Source of the DNA: Mytilisepta virgata | Taxonomy: Eukaryota > Mollusca > Bivalvia > Mytilida > Mytilidae | Length of the DNA stretch: 64,000 nt | Assembly: GCA_028015205.1 (NCBI GenBank) | Contig: CM051520.1 | Span: 32,417,528-32,481,527 of the forward strand | Reading direction: 5' to 3' | Shown: piece after piece, positions 37,201 through 49,299 of the stretch | Layout of the letters: each line of letters begins with the position of its first letter | Numbering within the stretch: position 1 is the first letter of the stretch | Made by a program: the position numbers and the translations under genes | The notes under the pieces: model-generated | The model's input: only the letters and a program-made list of their open reading frames with translations | The model's database searches: none | What the model was told of the DNA's origin: nothing

Positions 37201-40200
37201 TAAAACTACTCGAAGGCCTGACAATGAGAATCACGCTCTAGTTGAAAAGATCATAACCTATAATTAACACAAGACGATGACCACAGGATAACATACAACA
37301 GAATAAAACAGAAATGCATAAAAATCCACTCACCTTTCAAATCCAATCTCACCATGAGCATGAAATCTTTCAGGAATTCCAGAACTGAGAGAGACAGTAG
37401 AGGAATTGAAAATCAAACAACAGGAAATTGGAGGTAGGGATTTTGGTTATCTGCTAATGTTCTAATCATTCTTGGATTTTGAATAAATTTGAAATGTAAA
37501 GACCATTACAGCAAATAGTCCGTACGTTCTCTGGCGTCAACACCTAGAGAATCGGATGAAGCTGCTAACTTCATGCGCATTCCCAAAATGAAACCATAAA
37601 ATATTGTTAATAAAATTAATATTTTAATACATGATTAACCATGTGTTTTTGACTTCAGTTACCATTTTAGTAATTACATGTGCATGATGTATATCCGGAC
37701 ATTAGTTTCGTCAACTTGAGTGTTGAATGAATTTAGACAACGCAATTCTTGGTGTGATGCTATAAAAGTTAATTAAAAAACAACCGAAACAACTGAAATC
37801 TACATGACATTTAGTACATAAACAACCAAATCATGAAAATGGCTTAAAGGAAAGTCAACAATGATCTACCAATCAATCTAAGCAAACCAACAGACAGAAT
37901 TATTTTTAAAAGACAACAGGGAGTCATGATAGTCTGACATGGAATTTGTGATAAACATGCAGTTATACGAATTTGAAAATTACATTCTTCCAAGAAAAAA
38001 GTGAATGTTCCATTTCTGTAACCCTTTGAATAAAAAAAGTGCTGTTTTTTTTTTTCGTTTTGCTCCACGAAAACAGAATGTTGACCACAAAGTTTAACGA
38101 GTTGTTAAACCTTGTTTTCGTCATGAATATCTGTTTGTTATTCGCCGTCTGAACTGTGGGAAATCATGCAAACATGGCTTTCAAATATGGCAACACTCTG
38201 TATAGAAATTGTTGACCAATCAAAATATACGAATTGTCATACACAATCAAGCGTGTACCAATTAAATTGACAGATTTTCTATATAACTAGTTGATATCAC
38301 ACTGTGCACGATATGATAGCAAATTTCCCTAACCATACGAGAGTTAGATAATACCGGTCAATCATAAGATAATTTGTAGGTTATTTCAACTCGAAGAAGT
38401 TTTTCATTTTCACAACGTATGCATTGGTATTTTCGTAAAACTACTCGAAGGCCTGAGAATGAGAATCACTCTTTAGTTGAAAAAAGTATAACCTATAGTT
38501 AACACAAGACGAGGATCACAGGAAAAAATATAACAGAATAAAACAGAAATGCATAAAATCCACTCACCTTTCAAATCCAATCTCATCATGAGCATGAAAT
38601 ATTTTCAGGAATTCCAGAACTGAGAGAGACAGTAGAGGAATTGAAAATCAAACAACAGGAAATTGGAGGTAGGGATTTTGGTTATCTGCTAATGTTCTAA
38701 TCATTCTTTCATTTTATATAAATTTGAAATGTAAAGACCATTCCAGCAAAAAGTCCGTAAGTTCTCTGGCGTCAACACCTAGAGAATCGGATGAAGCTGC
38801 TGACGTCATGTGCATTCCCAAAATAAAACCATAAAATATTGTTAATAATATTAATATTTTTAATACATGATTAACCATGTATTTTTGACTTCAGTTACCA
38901 TTTTAGTAATTACATGTGCATGATGTATATCCGGACATTAGTTCGTCAACTTGAGTGTTGAATGAATTTAGACAACGCAATTCTTGGTGTGATGCTACAA
39001 AAGTTAATTAAAAAACAACCGAAACAACTGAAATCTACATGACATTTAGTACATAAACAACCAAATCATGAAAATGGCTTAAAGGAAATGTCAACAATGA
39101 TCTACCAATCAATCTAAGCAAACCAACAGACAGAATTATTTTTAAAAGACAACAGGGAGTCATGATAGTCTGACATGCATGATAATGCATGATATTTGTG
39201 ATAAACATGCAGTTATACAAATTTAAAATTTACATTCTTCCAAGCAAAAAGTGAATGTTTGATTTCTGTAACCCTTTGAATAACGAAAGTGCTGTTTTTT
39301 CGTTTTGCTCCACGAAAACAGAATGTTGACCACAGAGTTTAACGAGTTGTTAAACCTAGTGTTCGTCATGAATATCTGTTTGTTATTCGCTGTCTGAGCT
39401 GTGGGAAATCTTAACATTCCTTTTTTGTGGCGTCAAATGCTGCTATGCAAATATTGCTTTCACATAAGGCAATAATCTGTATAGAAATTGTTGACCAATC
39501 AAAATATACGAATTGTCATACACAATCAAGCGTGTACCAAATAAATTGACAAATTGTCTATATAACTAGTTGATATCACACTGTGCACGATATGATAACA
39601 AATTTCCCTAACCGTACGAGAGTTAGATAATACCGGTCAATCATAAGATATTGTGTAGATTTTTTCAACTCGAGGAAGTTTCTCATTTTCCAAACGTATG
39701 CACTGATATTGTCTTAAAACTACTCGAAGGCCTGACAATGAGAATCACGCTCTAGTTGAAAAGATCATAACCTATAATTAACACAAGACGATGACCACAG
39801 GATAACATACAACAGAATAAAACAGAAATGCATAAAAATCCACTCACCTTTCAAATCCAATCTCACCATGAGCATGAAATCTTTCAGGAATTCCAGAACT
39901 GAGAGAGACAGTAGAGGAATTGAAAATCAAACAACAGGAAATTGGAGGTAGGGATTTTGGTTATCTGCTAATGTTCTAATCATTCTTGGATTTTGAATAA
40001 ATTTGAAATGTAAAGACCATTACAGCAAATAGTCCGTACGTTCTCTGGCGTCAACACCTAGAGAATCGGATGAAGCTGCTAACGTCATGCGCATTCCCTA
40101 AATGAAACCATAAAATATTGTTAATAAAATTAATATTTTAATACATGATTAACCATGTGTTTTTGACTTCAGTTACCATTTTAGTAATTACATGTGCATG

Positions 40201-42461
40201 ATGTATATCCGGACATTAGTTTCGTCAACTTGAGTGTTGAATGAATTTAGACAACGCAATTCTTGGTGTGATGCTATAAAAGTTAATTAAAAAACAACCG
40301 AAACAACTGAAATCTACATGACATTTAGTACATAAACAACCAAATCATGAAAATGGCTTAAAGGAAAGTCAACAATGATCTACCAATCAATCTAAGCAAA
40401 CCAACAGACAGAATTATTTTTAAAAGACAACAGGGAGTCATGATAGTCTGACATGGAATTTGTGATAAACATGCAGTTATACGAATTTGAAAATTACATT
40501 CTTCCAAGAAAAAAGTGAATGTTCCATTTCTGTAACCCTTTGAATAAAAAAAGTGCTGTTTTTTTTTTCGTTTTGCTCCACGAAAACAGAATGTTGACCA
40601 CAAAGTTTAACGAGTTGTTAAACCTTGTTTTCGTCATGAATATCTGTTTGTTATTCGCCGTCTGAACTGTGGGAAATCATGCAAACATGGCTTTCAAATA
40701 TGGCAACACTCTGTATAGAAATTGTTGACCAATCAAAATATACGAATTGTCATACACAATCAAGCGTGTACCAATTAAATTGACAGATTTTCTATATAAC
40801 TAGTTGATATCACACTGTGCACGATATGATAGCAAATTTCCCTAACCATACGAGAGTTAGATAATACCGGTCAATCATAAGATAATTTGTAGGTTATTTC
40901 AACTCGAAGAAGTTTTTCATTTTCACAACGTATGCATTGGTATTTTCGTAAAACTACTCGAAGGCCTGAGAATGAGAATCACTCTTTAGTTGAAAAAAGT
41001 ATAACCTATAGTTAACACAAGACGAGGATCACAGGAAAAAATATAACAGAATAAAACAGAAATGCATAAAATCCACTCACCTTTCAAATCCAATCTCATC
41101 ATGAGCATGAAATATTTTCAGGAATTCCAGAACTGAGAGAGACAGTAGAGGAATTGAAAATCAAACAAGAGGAAATTGGAGGTAGGGATTTTGGTTATCT
41201 GCTAATGTTCTAATCATTCTTTCATTTTATATAAATTTGAAATGTAAAGACCATTCCAGCAAAAAGTCCGTAAGTTCTCTGGCGTCAACACCTAGAGAAT
41301 CGGATGAAGCTGCTGACGTCATGTGCATTCCCAAAATAAAACCATAAAATATTGTTAATAATATTAATATTTTTAATACATGATTAACCATGTATTTTTG
41401 ACTTCAGTTACCATTTTAGTAATTACATGTGCATGATGTATATCCGGACATTAGTTTCGTCAACTTGAGTGTTGAATGAATTTAGACAACGCAATTCTTG
41501 GTGTGATGCTACAAAAGTTAATTAAAAAACAACCGAAACAACTGAAATCTACATGACATTTAGTACATAAACAACCAAATCATGAAAATGGCTTAAAGGA
41601 AATGTCAACAATGATCTACCAATCAATCTAAGCAAACCAACAGACAGAATTATTTTTAAAAGACAACAGGGAGTCATGATAGTCTGACATGCATGATAAT
41701 GCATGATATTTGTGATAAACATGCAGTTATACAAATTTAAAATTTACATTCTTCCAAGAAAAAAGTGAATGTTTGATTTCTGTAACCCTTTGAATAACGA
41801 AAGTGCTGTTTTTTCGTTTTGCTCCACGAAAACAGAATGTTGACCACAGAGTTTAACGAGTTGTTAAACCTAGTGTTCGTCATGAATATCTGTTTGTTAT
41901 TCGCTGTCTGAGCTGTGGGAAATCTTAACATTCCTTTTTTGTGGCGTCAAATGCTGCTATGCAAATATTGCTTTCACATAAGGCAATAATCTGTATAGAA
42001 ATTGTTGACCAATCAAAATATACGAATTGTCATACACAATCAAGCGTGTACCAATTAAATTGACAAATTGTCTATATAACTAGTTGATATCACACTGTGC
42101 ACGATATGATAACAAATTTCCCTAACCGTACGAGAGTTAGATAATACCGGTCAATCATAAGATATTGTGTAGATTTTTTCAACTCGAGGAAGTTTCTCAT
42201 TTTCATGACGTATGCACTGATATTGTCTTAAAACTACTCGAAGGCCTGACAATGAGAATCACGCTCTAGTTGAAAAGATTATAACCTATAATTAACACAA
42301 GACAAGGACCACAGGATAACATACAACAGAATAAAACAGAAATGCATAAAAATCCACTCACCTTTCAAATCCAATCTCACCATGAGCATGAAATCTTTCA
42401 GGAATTCCAGAACTGAGAGAGACAGTAGAGGAATTGAAAATCAAACAACAGGAAATTGAAG
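22234..42461 (+). CDS. Set of 17 tandem 60-bp candidate exons (phase 1-1) encoding a 20-residue helical repeat
   Basis: Exon positions: 22234-22293, 23505-23564, 24775-24834, 26046-26105, 27263-27322, 28534-28593, 29750-29809, 31021-31080, 32292-32351, 33563-33622, 34844-34903, 36093-36152, 37374-37433, 38609-38668, 39888-39947, 41122-41181, 42402-42461. Each follows TCTTTCAG, TATTTCAG or ATTTTCAG and precedes GAG/GTAGGG. In phase 1 each adds exactly 20 residues, GIPELRETVEELKIKQQEIG, amphipathic and likely coiled-coil, so all could be joined in frame (~340 residues). Only two copies vary: 41122 has Gln to Glu and 42402 has Gly to Glu. None has an indel or stop. The function is unknown. The polypyrimidine tracts are short, and splicing is inferred from sequence alone. 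Confidence 0.5.
24047..30292 (+). repeat. Left higher-order repeat (2,488-bp dimer)
   Basis: Anchors 24047, 26535 and 29023 are spaced by 2,488, and 25317, 27805 and 30292 by 2,488 and 2,487. The units ending at 26535 and 29023 share a 53-bp deletion (junction 'CAGCAAACGTCATG' at ~26181 and ~28670) plus linked changes ('AATTATTCTTGG', 'TTGAAAAAATTTG'). Pairs of units were therefore duplicated together. Confidence 0.85.
34903..42461 (+). repeat. Right higher-order repeat (A/B dimer of ~2,515 bp)
   Basis: Class A and class B segments alternate. Anchors 36645, 39160 and 41674 are 2,515 and 2,514 apart, and 35395, 37924 and 40438 are 2,529 and 2,514 apart. The last two dimers are nearly identical, including 'GCATGATAATGCATGATATT', pointing to a very recent duplication. 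Confidence 0.85.
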
Positions 42462-43059
42462 GTAGGGATTTTGGTTATCTGCTAATGTTCTAATCATTCT
42501 TGGATTTTGAATAAATTTGAAATGTAAAGACCATTCCAGCAAATAGTCCGTACGTTCTCTGGCGTCAACACCTAGAGAATCGGATGAAGCTGCTGACGTC
42601 ATGTGCATTCCCAAAATAAAACCATAAAATATTGTTAATAAAATTAATATTTTTAATACATGATTAACCTTTTTTTTTGACTTCAGTTACCATTTTAATA
42701 ATTACATGTGCATTAGTTTCGTCAACTTGTATGTTGAATGAATTTAGACAACGTAATTCATGGTGAGATGCTAATAAAAGTTAATTAAAAAACAACCGAA
42801 ACAGCCGAAATCTACATGACATTTAATACATAAACAACCAAATCATAAAAATGGATTAAAGGAAAGCTGAACAATGATCTACCAATCAATCTATGCAAAC
42901 CAACAGACAGAACGCCGGAATTCTTTTTAAGGACAACAGGCAGTAATGATAGTCTGACATGTATGATAATGCATGGAATTTGTAACAAATAGGCAGTTAT
43001 ACGAATTTCAAATTTACATTCTTCCAGAAAAAAAACGTGAATGTTTAATTATGTTTTAC

Positions 43060-43470
43060 AAAAGCTTCCTAACCAGGGTTTTATCAAAAATAAGTTGATG
43101 TCATCACTTAGGAAATTTTACGTCATCATGAATTGATTGACCATTACAGTGTTCCAATATCTAAGATGATGTTGGACCTGTTCCCACTGTCGTAAAATTT
43201 CATCTTTCCCCACCGATTTGTGACTTCCACTAGATTGACTTTGTTGAACTTCACTACGGGTGCCGTATACTGAGCAGGAACTGCTTAACCCACCGGAGCA
43301 CATGAGTTCACTCCTGGTTTTTATAGGAGTTCGTGTTGTTCATTGTGTTTTAGTTTTCAGCGTTTATTTGTTGTTCTTGTTGTTTTTCATTTGTCTTTCC
43401 TGGTTTGTCTGTGCAATAGATGGCGTTTTTGGTTTGCTTCTTATGTATAGTTTTCCTATTTATACATCAA
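43060..43470 (+). repeat. Retroelement-derived repeat, inverted relative of 5.19-5.69 kb
   Basis: It begins just after the array with 'AACCAGGGTTTTATCA'. It contains 'GTGCCGTATACTGAGCAGG', 'TTTTTATAGGAGTTCGTGTT' and 'GCGTTTTTGGTTTGCTTCTT', the same order as the - strand of 5185-5690. A short frame (43260-43502) gives a hydrophobic peptide, but I see no complete gene. Confidence 0.5.
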
Positions 43471-43599
43471 CATGGTCCGGATATCAGATCAGGTCAAAAT
43501 AAACTTTATAATTATGTAAGCTTGTGATTAGTGTATAATGTATAATAATAATAATATAGTTACACAAATAACATATTTTGGTAACTATAGGCTTTGGTA

Positions 43600-43740
43600 A
43601 TTTAGTCATTTTGGTAAATTGATTTGATTTAAACATTTTAGGCGGTAAGCTCAATGGATGAGTAGTACATCGACGAAATATGAGGTAGATGCTCTTCTTT
43701 TGTATAATGCTATGGAGTTTTGTGATGAATAAAGCATCTT
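43600..43740 (+). repeat. Dispersed 'ATCGACGAAATG' family copy
   Basis: 'AACATTTTAGGCGGTAAGCT' followed by 'TACATCGACGAAATATG' marks a diverged copy of the 3640-3830 family. Confidence 0.45.
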
Positions 43741-44059
43741 ATCACACTGCTCCAGAATATTACCACTTTATACCCATGTAATTTTTTCCCCTTCTGTGGT
43801 AATTAAATAGTGTTTTTAATTTATCCTGAGTATAAACCTGTTTTTGTCCTACTGTATGTGGTGTCAATGTATACTATATTAAGTCTTGTCGGGTGTTATG
43901 ACAGTACTCTCAGATTCTCTTTTGCATTCCTTTCCGTCTGACCAGTAGTTGCTGTCTACGATCAATTTCGTATAAGTGAAGGTGAGACATATATTTTGGT
44001 TTACAAAAACAGTTCCACCTAGTTTATGACTAAGCTAATATAAAGACCCGACTAAATAT

Positions 44060-44900
44060 GGCCTATTAAAAGATTTCAATAACACCTTTAGATCTTTAGA
44101 TGATATTCTTTCTCTGGATAACCCAGAATTATATTAATGAAAATTATCCTGCTGAGTTACCTTTAAAATAAGACAATTAAATCAAAAGGATGACCATAAA
44201 CCTTTTTCTAGATCTCGACATTTCTCTTGAAAGCGATACAGTTAATACCAAAATATATGGCAAACGAGACGATTTTAGATTTCCAATAGTAAATTCACCA
44301 TTCCTTGACAGAGATGTACCTTTAGTACCTTCTTATTGTGTTTAAATATCTGAACTAGTTCGATTTGTCAGGTATGTCGTCATGTTTCGCACTTAAATGA
44401 ACTTAATTTAGTTCTTCTAGAAAAGCTGTTAAATCAAGGATATCGACATCATAAACTTCTGAAAACATGCACTAAATTTTACTATCGATATCAATCGTTC
44501 GTATATCGCAACCCACAGGTGATGGTAACGTAAATTACAAAGCTCATAATATAAGATAATACCCTTTGGATCATATCAAACCATTGAACCGTCTTATTTC
44601 CAAGGGTTACAGTTTCAACGTTATGGTCAGACCCCTAAATCAAGTATTGTGTCGTACCTATATCAATTACCTTATACATTCGTTAAAGAAAAAATTAAAT
44701 CATTTTCTTGTTCAGTTTGTGGCTTTGTACAGCTTCTAGCTATGCCATCTTAGATTATGATGTTTCTGCATTCAATTACCAGCTTGCTGGGGGCGTAGTA
44801 CACAAAAGCGTCCTAAGGTTGGTAGGCTTGAAGATTCAGTATTTCCGTTCTGTTACCTGAGTTGTCTTTTGATTAACCGCGAGCACTTACATGGTTATTA
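44060..44900 (+). pseudogene. Decayed reverse transcriptase fragment (Penelope-like or similar), C-terminal half
   Basis: Translation with frame changes gives 'SLDDILSLDNPEF' (the RT palm DD motif), 'KPFLDLDISLESDTVNTKIY', 'GKRDDFRFPIVNSPFLD' and 'RFVRYVV'. I recognise this series as the RT ORF of an abundant invertebrate retroelement group. I favour a Penelope-like element, but the group assignment is from memory of the motif pattern. Stops and indels are frequent. The N-terminal half is missing here; a more N-terminal piece of the same kind is at 47.2-48.4 kb. Confidence 0.7.
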
Positions 44901-44994
44901 ATTGTATTTTATCTATGTTGTGTGTTCCCATGGGAGATGGAAACATTTTGAATCAACTTTTGTAATGTATTTCTATATGTTTAGTTTTTCTTGA

Positions 44995-45110
44995 CCATAT
45001 TAAAAAGGGGGAGGGTTGGAACACTGGTTTAACACCGCCACATTTTATGACCTCTCCATAGTCAGTAAAATATGGTAATGAATGTCTGTGTCTCGGTTCA
45101 CTTTTTTTAT
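44995..45110 (+). repeat. Retroelement 3'-tail-like repeat
   Basis: 'GGTTTAACACCGCCACATTT' is a member of the family seen at 2990-3290 and 59040-59200. It lies shortly after the RT remnant, consistent with being its 3' untranslated end. Confidence 0.5.
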
Positions 45111-45409
45111 TGTTATTCTGATATGAAATTGTACCGCTGGGAATTAGCTGGGGTCACTCAGGGCTTGCGGCATGGTGTGGTTTTCTACTAATGAAGTTAT
45201 TGTTGTGATTTATTTGTAACTTCATTCCATGCCCGTTTTGCATCAAATCTTATGCATTGAAACTGGTACCAGTGAGTCGATACTGCTGCTGGTGGACTAC
45301 AAGTCTTAGAGTCCGAAACTGATACTTTCAATTTATTGATATAAAAATGTTTGTGAACACTTAGAAGTACCTCTCCTGGGCATAGCATATATAAACTGAT
45401 TTTACCTTT

Positions 45410-45870
45410 TTGGTCATTTAAAAAATTTGATTATTTAAAAAAAAAAATGAAAGTCGACTTTTTTTACTGTATATTATTTGGTTTTTAACATTTTTGGCCT
45501 TGAGCACAGCTTATGAGTAGTCAATAAACGAATAAAGACGAAATGTGACATGATCTGCACCAAAATTGGTATCAAAGAATTTATCAATACCACTGAGTCG
45601 GTGGACCTTATATCCGCGCAGTTGCTTTTAATCTAATACTACCCGAAATTGATACTTAAATTTACTGCTACAAAAATGTTAAATATTGTGAAAACTAAAG
45701 AGTATCTCATGTTCTTAGATGGTTTTAGTTTGATCAGTTTGGCACGTTTTGAATTTTCCTTTCAAAAATTTGATACTTGTATATCGTTCTGTTTTTCACC
45801 ATTTTAGGCCTTCAGCACAACTGATGAGTCGTACATTGACTATCAAGATTAGTATCAAAGATTAACTATT
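45410..45870 (+). repeat. Two 'ATCGACGAAATG' family copies in tandem
   Basis: Copy 1 (~45410-45580) has 'TTTTTGGCCTTGAGCACAGC' and 'GACGAAATGTG'. Copy 2 (~45720-45870) has 'TTTTAGGCCTTCAGCACAAC' and 'GATGAGTCGTACATTGAC'. Upstream halves also match, for example 'CTTAGATGGTTTTAGTTTGA' in copy 2 and 'CTTAGATGGTTTTGGATTTA' at 3650. Confidence 0.55.
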
Positions 45871-45921
45871 ATAAGTGTGGATGGAGATGATATCTCCTGT
45901 ATATGGAAATAAAGTTAGGGA

Positions 45922-46243
45922 CGAGATCAAAAGTTCAATGTAGGATAAAAAACTTAATTCAAATAGTTAGGGGGGGGGGGGGGGGGTATAAATCGCTGCA
46001 AGTTTTGTTATCCGAAATCTATTTTCGGATTGAAAAATACGGATTCAAGTGATGTCCAAGCCAATATACAGAACAAACATCAAACATACATTGTTGAGGA
46101 AAAACAGGCCCCGTGATACAAAAAGTATACTCTCAAAGCATATGCCCATATTGGTCAATCAATTAAGTTAAGAGGGGGTATGGGGGGTAGTGGAAAAAAT
46201 ATGTGAATTAAGTTTTTTATCCTACATTGAACTTTTGATCTCG
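45922..46243. mobile_element. MITE with perfect 40-bp terminal inverted repeats and a G17 run
   Basis: The left end 45922-45961 (CGAGATCAAAAGTTCAATGT...) is the exact reverse complement of 46204-46243. The 322-bp element has no coding capacity. A run of 17 G (45970-45986) lies directly inside the left arm, and 'GAGGGGGTATGGGGGG' lies inside the right arm. No clear target duplication was found. The perfect arms suggest a young insertion. Confidence 0.85.
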
Positions 46244-47199
46244 CCACTTATTGTCTTTTCAAACTTTATTTGAAATTCGAATTCATATCATTAATCTTTA
46301 GGTCAAAATTTATCCTCAAATTAATTGAAATCTTTTTCGTAAGTGGCATGTTATTTAAAGTTGGACTGTTATTAACAAAGGGGCTTATGCGTAGATTGAC
46401 AATCGATTTCTTAGCGTGGTATTTTTGAAGTGTGCTGCTCATATTTCTAGTGCATTATATATTATAAAATTGTTGAAGATTAATCAAACTCCTAAAATAT
46501 TACTTTGTACAATCAATGGAAAGATAAATTACAGTTTAAAAAAAATAAAACAGTTCATACCTGGCAGTTGACATTGGGGCTACAGTACTTTCCAGCCTAT
46601 CTCACGTAGTACAGTAAACTCGAGAACAAAAAATAACTAAGAACGGCTAAACACAAACAGTATTGTATCTCTCTGGTAAATACAAAAGTACACATCGGAC
46701 TATAGAGTCGACAATAACACGTATGAGTGCAGATTGTTACCGCGTTGAGAAATTCATTTTCAAATAAAGCACCAATATTAATATCCGAGGGGTAGTAAAC
46801 GCTCAACCACTCCAGTGTTTTTTATTTTAATGAATGCTTTTTCTGATTATATAAACGGTAATGATTAATTATGCTCTTAAAAGGTCAAATATACTTAAGG
46901 AGCAAATAAAAAAACCCGAAATCCATTAGACAGACACACATAGTACAGTGGGTAATATTTCATTGTATTCAGTAGATTACCATTGTGGTAAGAGAATATT
47001 CTCATACGGAGTCTTCCCAGGATGCAGTAAAAACATAAGTACACTCTTAGCCATCTGTTCGATGAGAACGTTCTCCACGTTTAAACTGAAAGAGCCTGCT
47101 GTAAAGTATTTTTTTCTCGAATGATTTCCTTATTTTCAATTAGATTTGAAAATTGCTTCACTTTTTAACTTCAAATTGCACAATTTTTCATTTACTTCA

Positions 47200-48440
47200 C
47201 TTGGTTTTTGACCAGGTTGATAAAGTCATTATTTCTTGCTCGCATACGGTGGCTCGGAACGTTCATGAGTTCTAAATCTGATATGGTTTTTAACGACTCC
47301 AAAATTAGAAAAACAATCCCCTACCTTTATAAAAATTATGTCATTGTACCAGCTGACAATGATCTAAACAACATATTTTTGTCTGCAATCCACTACTTTG
47401 AGTGTCTGATTAAGGATACACTGTATTAGTATTGACAATTAACTTTTGGCAATCCCACTTACACGACAACTGCTATATATACCAAAGAAAGATTTTTAAC
47501 AATGAAAATATTTTATTTGTATATCCCTTCAGTATTGTTGTAAGTGATGAAAATAATAACCTACCTTACATTTCTTGGATACCCAAACTTTATATTAAAG
47601 TGTCCATGCAAACAAAGGTAGATAGCTTACTCTACCAAACAACTTTCAAACTCCTTAGAGTAATTAAAGAGCTACTTTTATTAGGACTAACCAACTAGTG
47701 GTGTGAGTCATACATGCCAGAAGTGGATTCTTGAATTTCTAAAGGCTTACAGGAATATCTCTATTCAAATGACATTACCAATTATAATAACATAGAAATT
47801 TCGATTTGTCTACTCAGCATACGACCCTTCCACGTGATAAACCCAAATCTGTGTTTCATAAGCTAATTCACCTATGTTTGTGGACTGTACGAGAGGTTTA
47901 CAAAAATATTACTATTAGTTGTTAGGTAAGGATTAGGCTTATTTTGTCAAAGCACACACGCCCACACACTGAGTACCATAAGAATGATATTGTTAACATA
48001 CTGGAGTTAGATTTTCAGCAGACGATTAAAGGTATTCCAATGGGACAAACTGTTCGCCGCTGTTGGTTAGTCTGTTGTTGTTTTCATATGAGGCTAAATA
48101 TTTGCAGGGGCTACTACATAGAAAAGAAAAGAAACTTACCCAACCCTTTAATCCAAGTTTCACCTATAAACATTGCACAGATGGTGTTCTGTCAATTAAC
48201 GATCCTTACTCTAAGGATTAGTTTATGTGAACATAAATTAAACAGAAACAGACACACTCACTTATGCTTTATATCTGTAGTGTACTTGAACCTAGATAAG
48301 AATGGGCGATTGATATGAAAACTTTATGACAAACGTGATGCTTTTAATTTTCCAATGGTGACCTTCCCTTCTCTAGGAAGGTCTCCAGCCATAACCTTTC
48401 ATAGTTTATTCGAAACTGATGTGCTGTATATACGAGGACT
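47200..48440 (+). pseudogene. Decayed reverse transcriptase, N-terminal and palm region
   Basis: Frame-shifted translation gives 'YKNYVIVPADNDLNNIFLS', 'NLPYISWIPKLYIK', 'QQTIKGIPMGQT' (RT palm motif at 48020-48050), 'LNLDKNGRLI' and, after a stop, 'KLYDKRDAFNFPMV'. This is the same RT family as 44.06-44.90 kb, in the same orientation. The YxDD region itself is damaged. The 124-codon frame at 47944-48318 covers the palm motif but is chimeric through frameshifts. Confidence 0.7.
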
Positions 48441-48589
48441 TACTGTCACATAAAATTCTATTTTATGATCTGTCTTTGTTTATATCATCACTTCAAACAT
48501 TTTACTGTCGTCATCACATATTGATTAGCCGATACAAAGTTTCTTTATCACTCATGACACTAGATATCTTCGATTAGATTCCACGTCCT

Positions 48590-48800
48590 TCTGGAATTGA
48601 AACTTCATCGGACTTGACACTTCTCATGATTTTACTCATTGCCAATGTGACTGGCGGCTTTACTGGTGCAGATCATGCTTACCTTCCCAGAGCAACTGAT
48701 GCCACTCTTTGTTTTTAGTGAGAGTTCACATTGCTAGTGCTTTAGTTCTCTGTTATCTTGTTCTAATTCTGTTTAGTTTACTTGCGCCGCATTTTTTTAT
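48590..48800 (+). repeat. Dispersed repeat (family with 49.30 and 51.29 kb), copy 1
   Basis: The order 'GGAATTGAAACTTCATCGGA', 'GCCAATGTGACTGGCGGCTT', 'GAGTTCACATTGCTAGTG' matches two further copies downstream. This is the most diverged copy and follows the RT remnant. Confidence 0.5.
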
Positions 48801-49299
48801 TGACGAGTGCAGTAGAACTAACACAATTGTATCTTCTTACAATCACATCATGTTTTGAGCTTTCTTGAAACATGTCTTTGTTTTCTCAATATGTTCAGTA
48901 GGTTATTTCATAATTTACTTTCCTTAATTCTAACTTTGGAAGTTAAGTTTATATGGTTAAAATATCTACAGCAGCTTATGATGGAGGATGAATGACATAA
49001 ATACATAAACAACAACTTTATTATCCTCCTTATCAGTTTCAACCAGGTTATAACATTATGCACATTTTCCTTCTTATTATATTTTGGGGTTTCTATTTCA
49101 CAGTCGCACATTTGATTTGTATGTTCACTTTCTTTACAGAACAAAGTTGTTGTCACATAACTATTAAAAAATGATTATGTTCAGACTCTGTTTATTTCAT
49201 CTCTCCGATGAGAAATGTCACGATCATCATCACGGCTTGTTTGCCAATACGATATCTCGCAAATGAGAATAGAAATATTCATTTCGATTTCATTTCTTA

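Larger units (their letters stand above)
21410..43042 (+). repeat. 21.6-kb tandem array of ~1.22-1.28-kb units, about 17 copies
   Basis: With the anchor 'AGTCATGATAGTCTGACATG', copies start at 22776, 24047, 25317, 26535, 27805, 29023, 30292, 31563, 32834, 34115, 35395, 36645, 37924, 39160, 40438, 41674 and 42944 (last one degenerate). Spacings are 1218-1281 bp. Two sequence classes exist. Class A is most units. Class B covers roughly 35.5-36.1, 38.0-38.6 and 40.5-41.1 kb and has a ~37-bp deletion after 'GTGGGAAATC', a longer T-run and about 13% local divergence. The first unit (~21410-22300) and the last are the most diverged, as expected for array edges. Each unit holds one 60-bp candidate exon (separate entry) and a TATATAA motif. 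Units are not rDNA, histone or snRNA genes by inspection. Confidence 0.95.

Noticed and set aside
21410..43042. CRISPR array, rDNA, histone or snRNA cluster
   Set aside because: Units are ~1.27 kb with no short repeat-spacer pattern, and I saw no 5S, U-snRNA or histone sequence.
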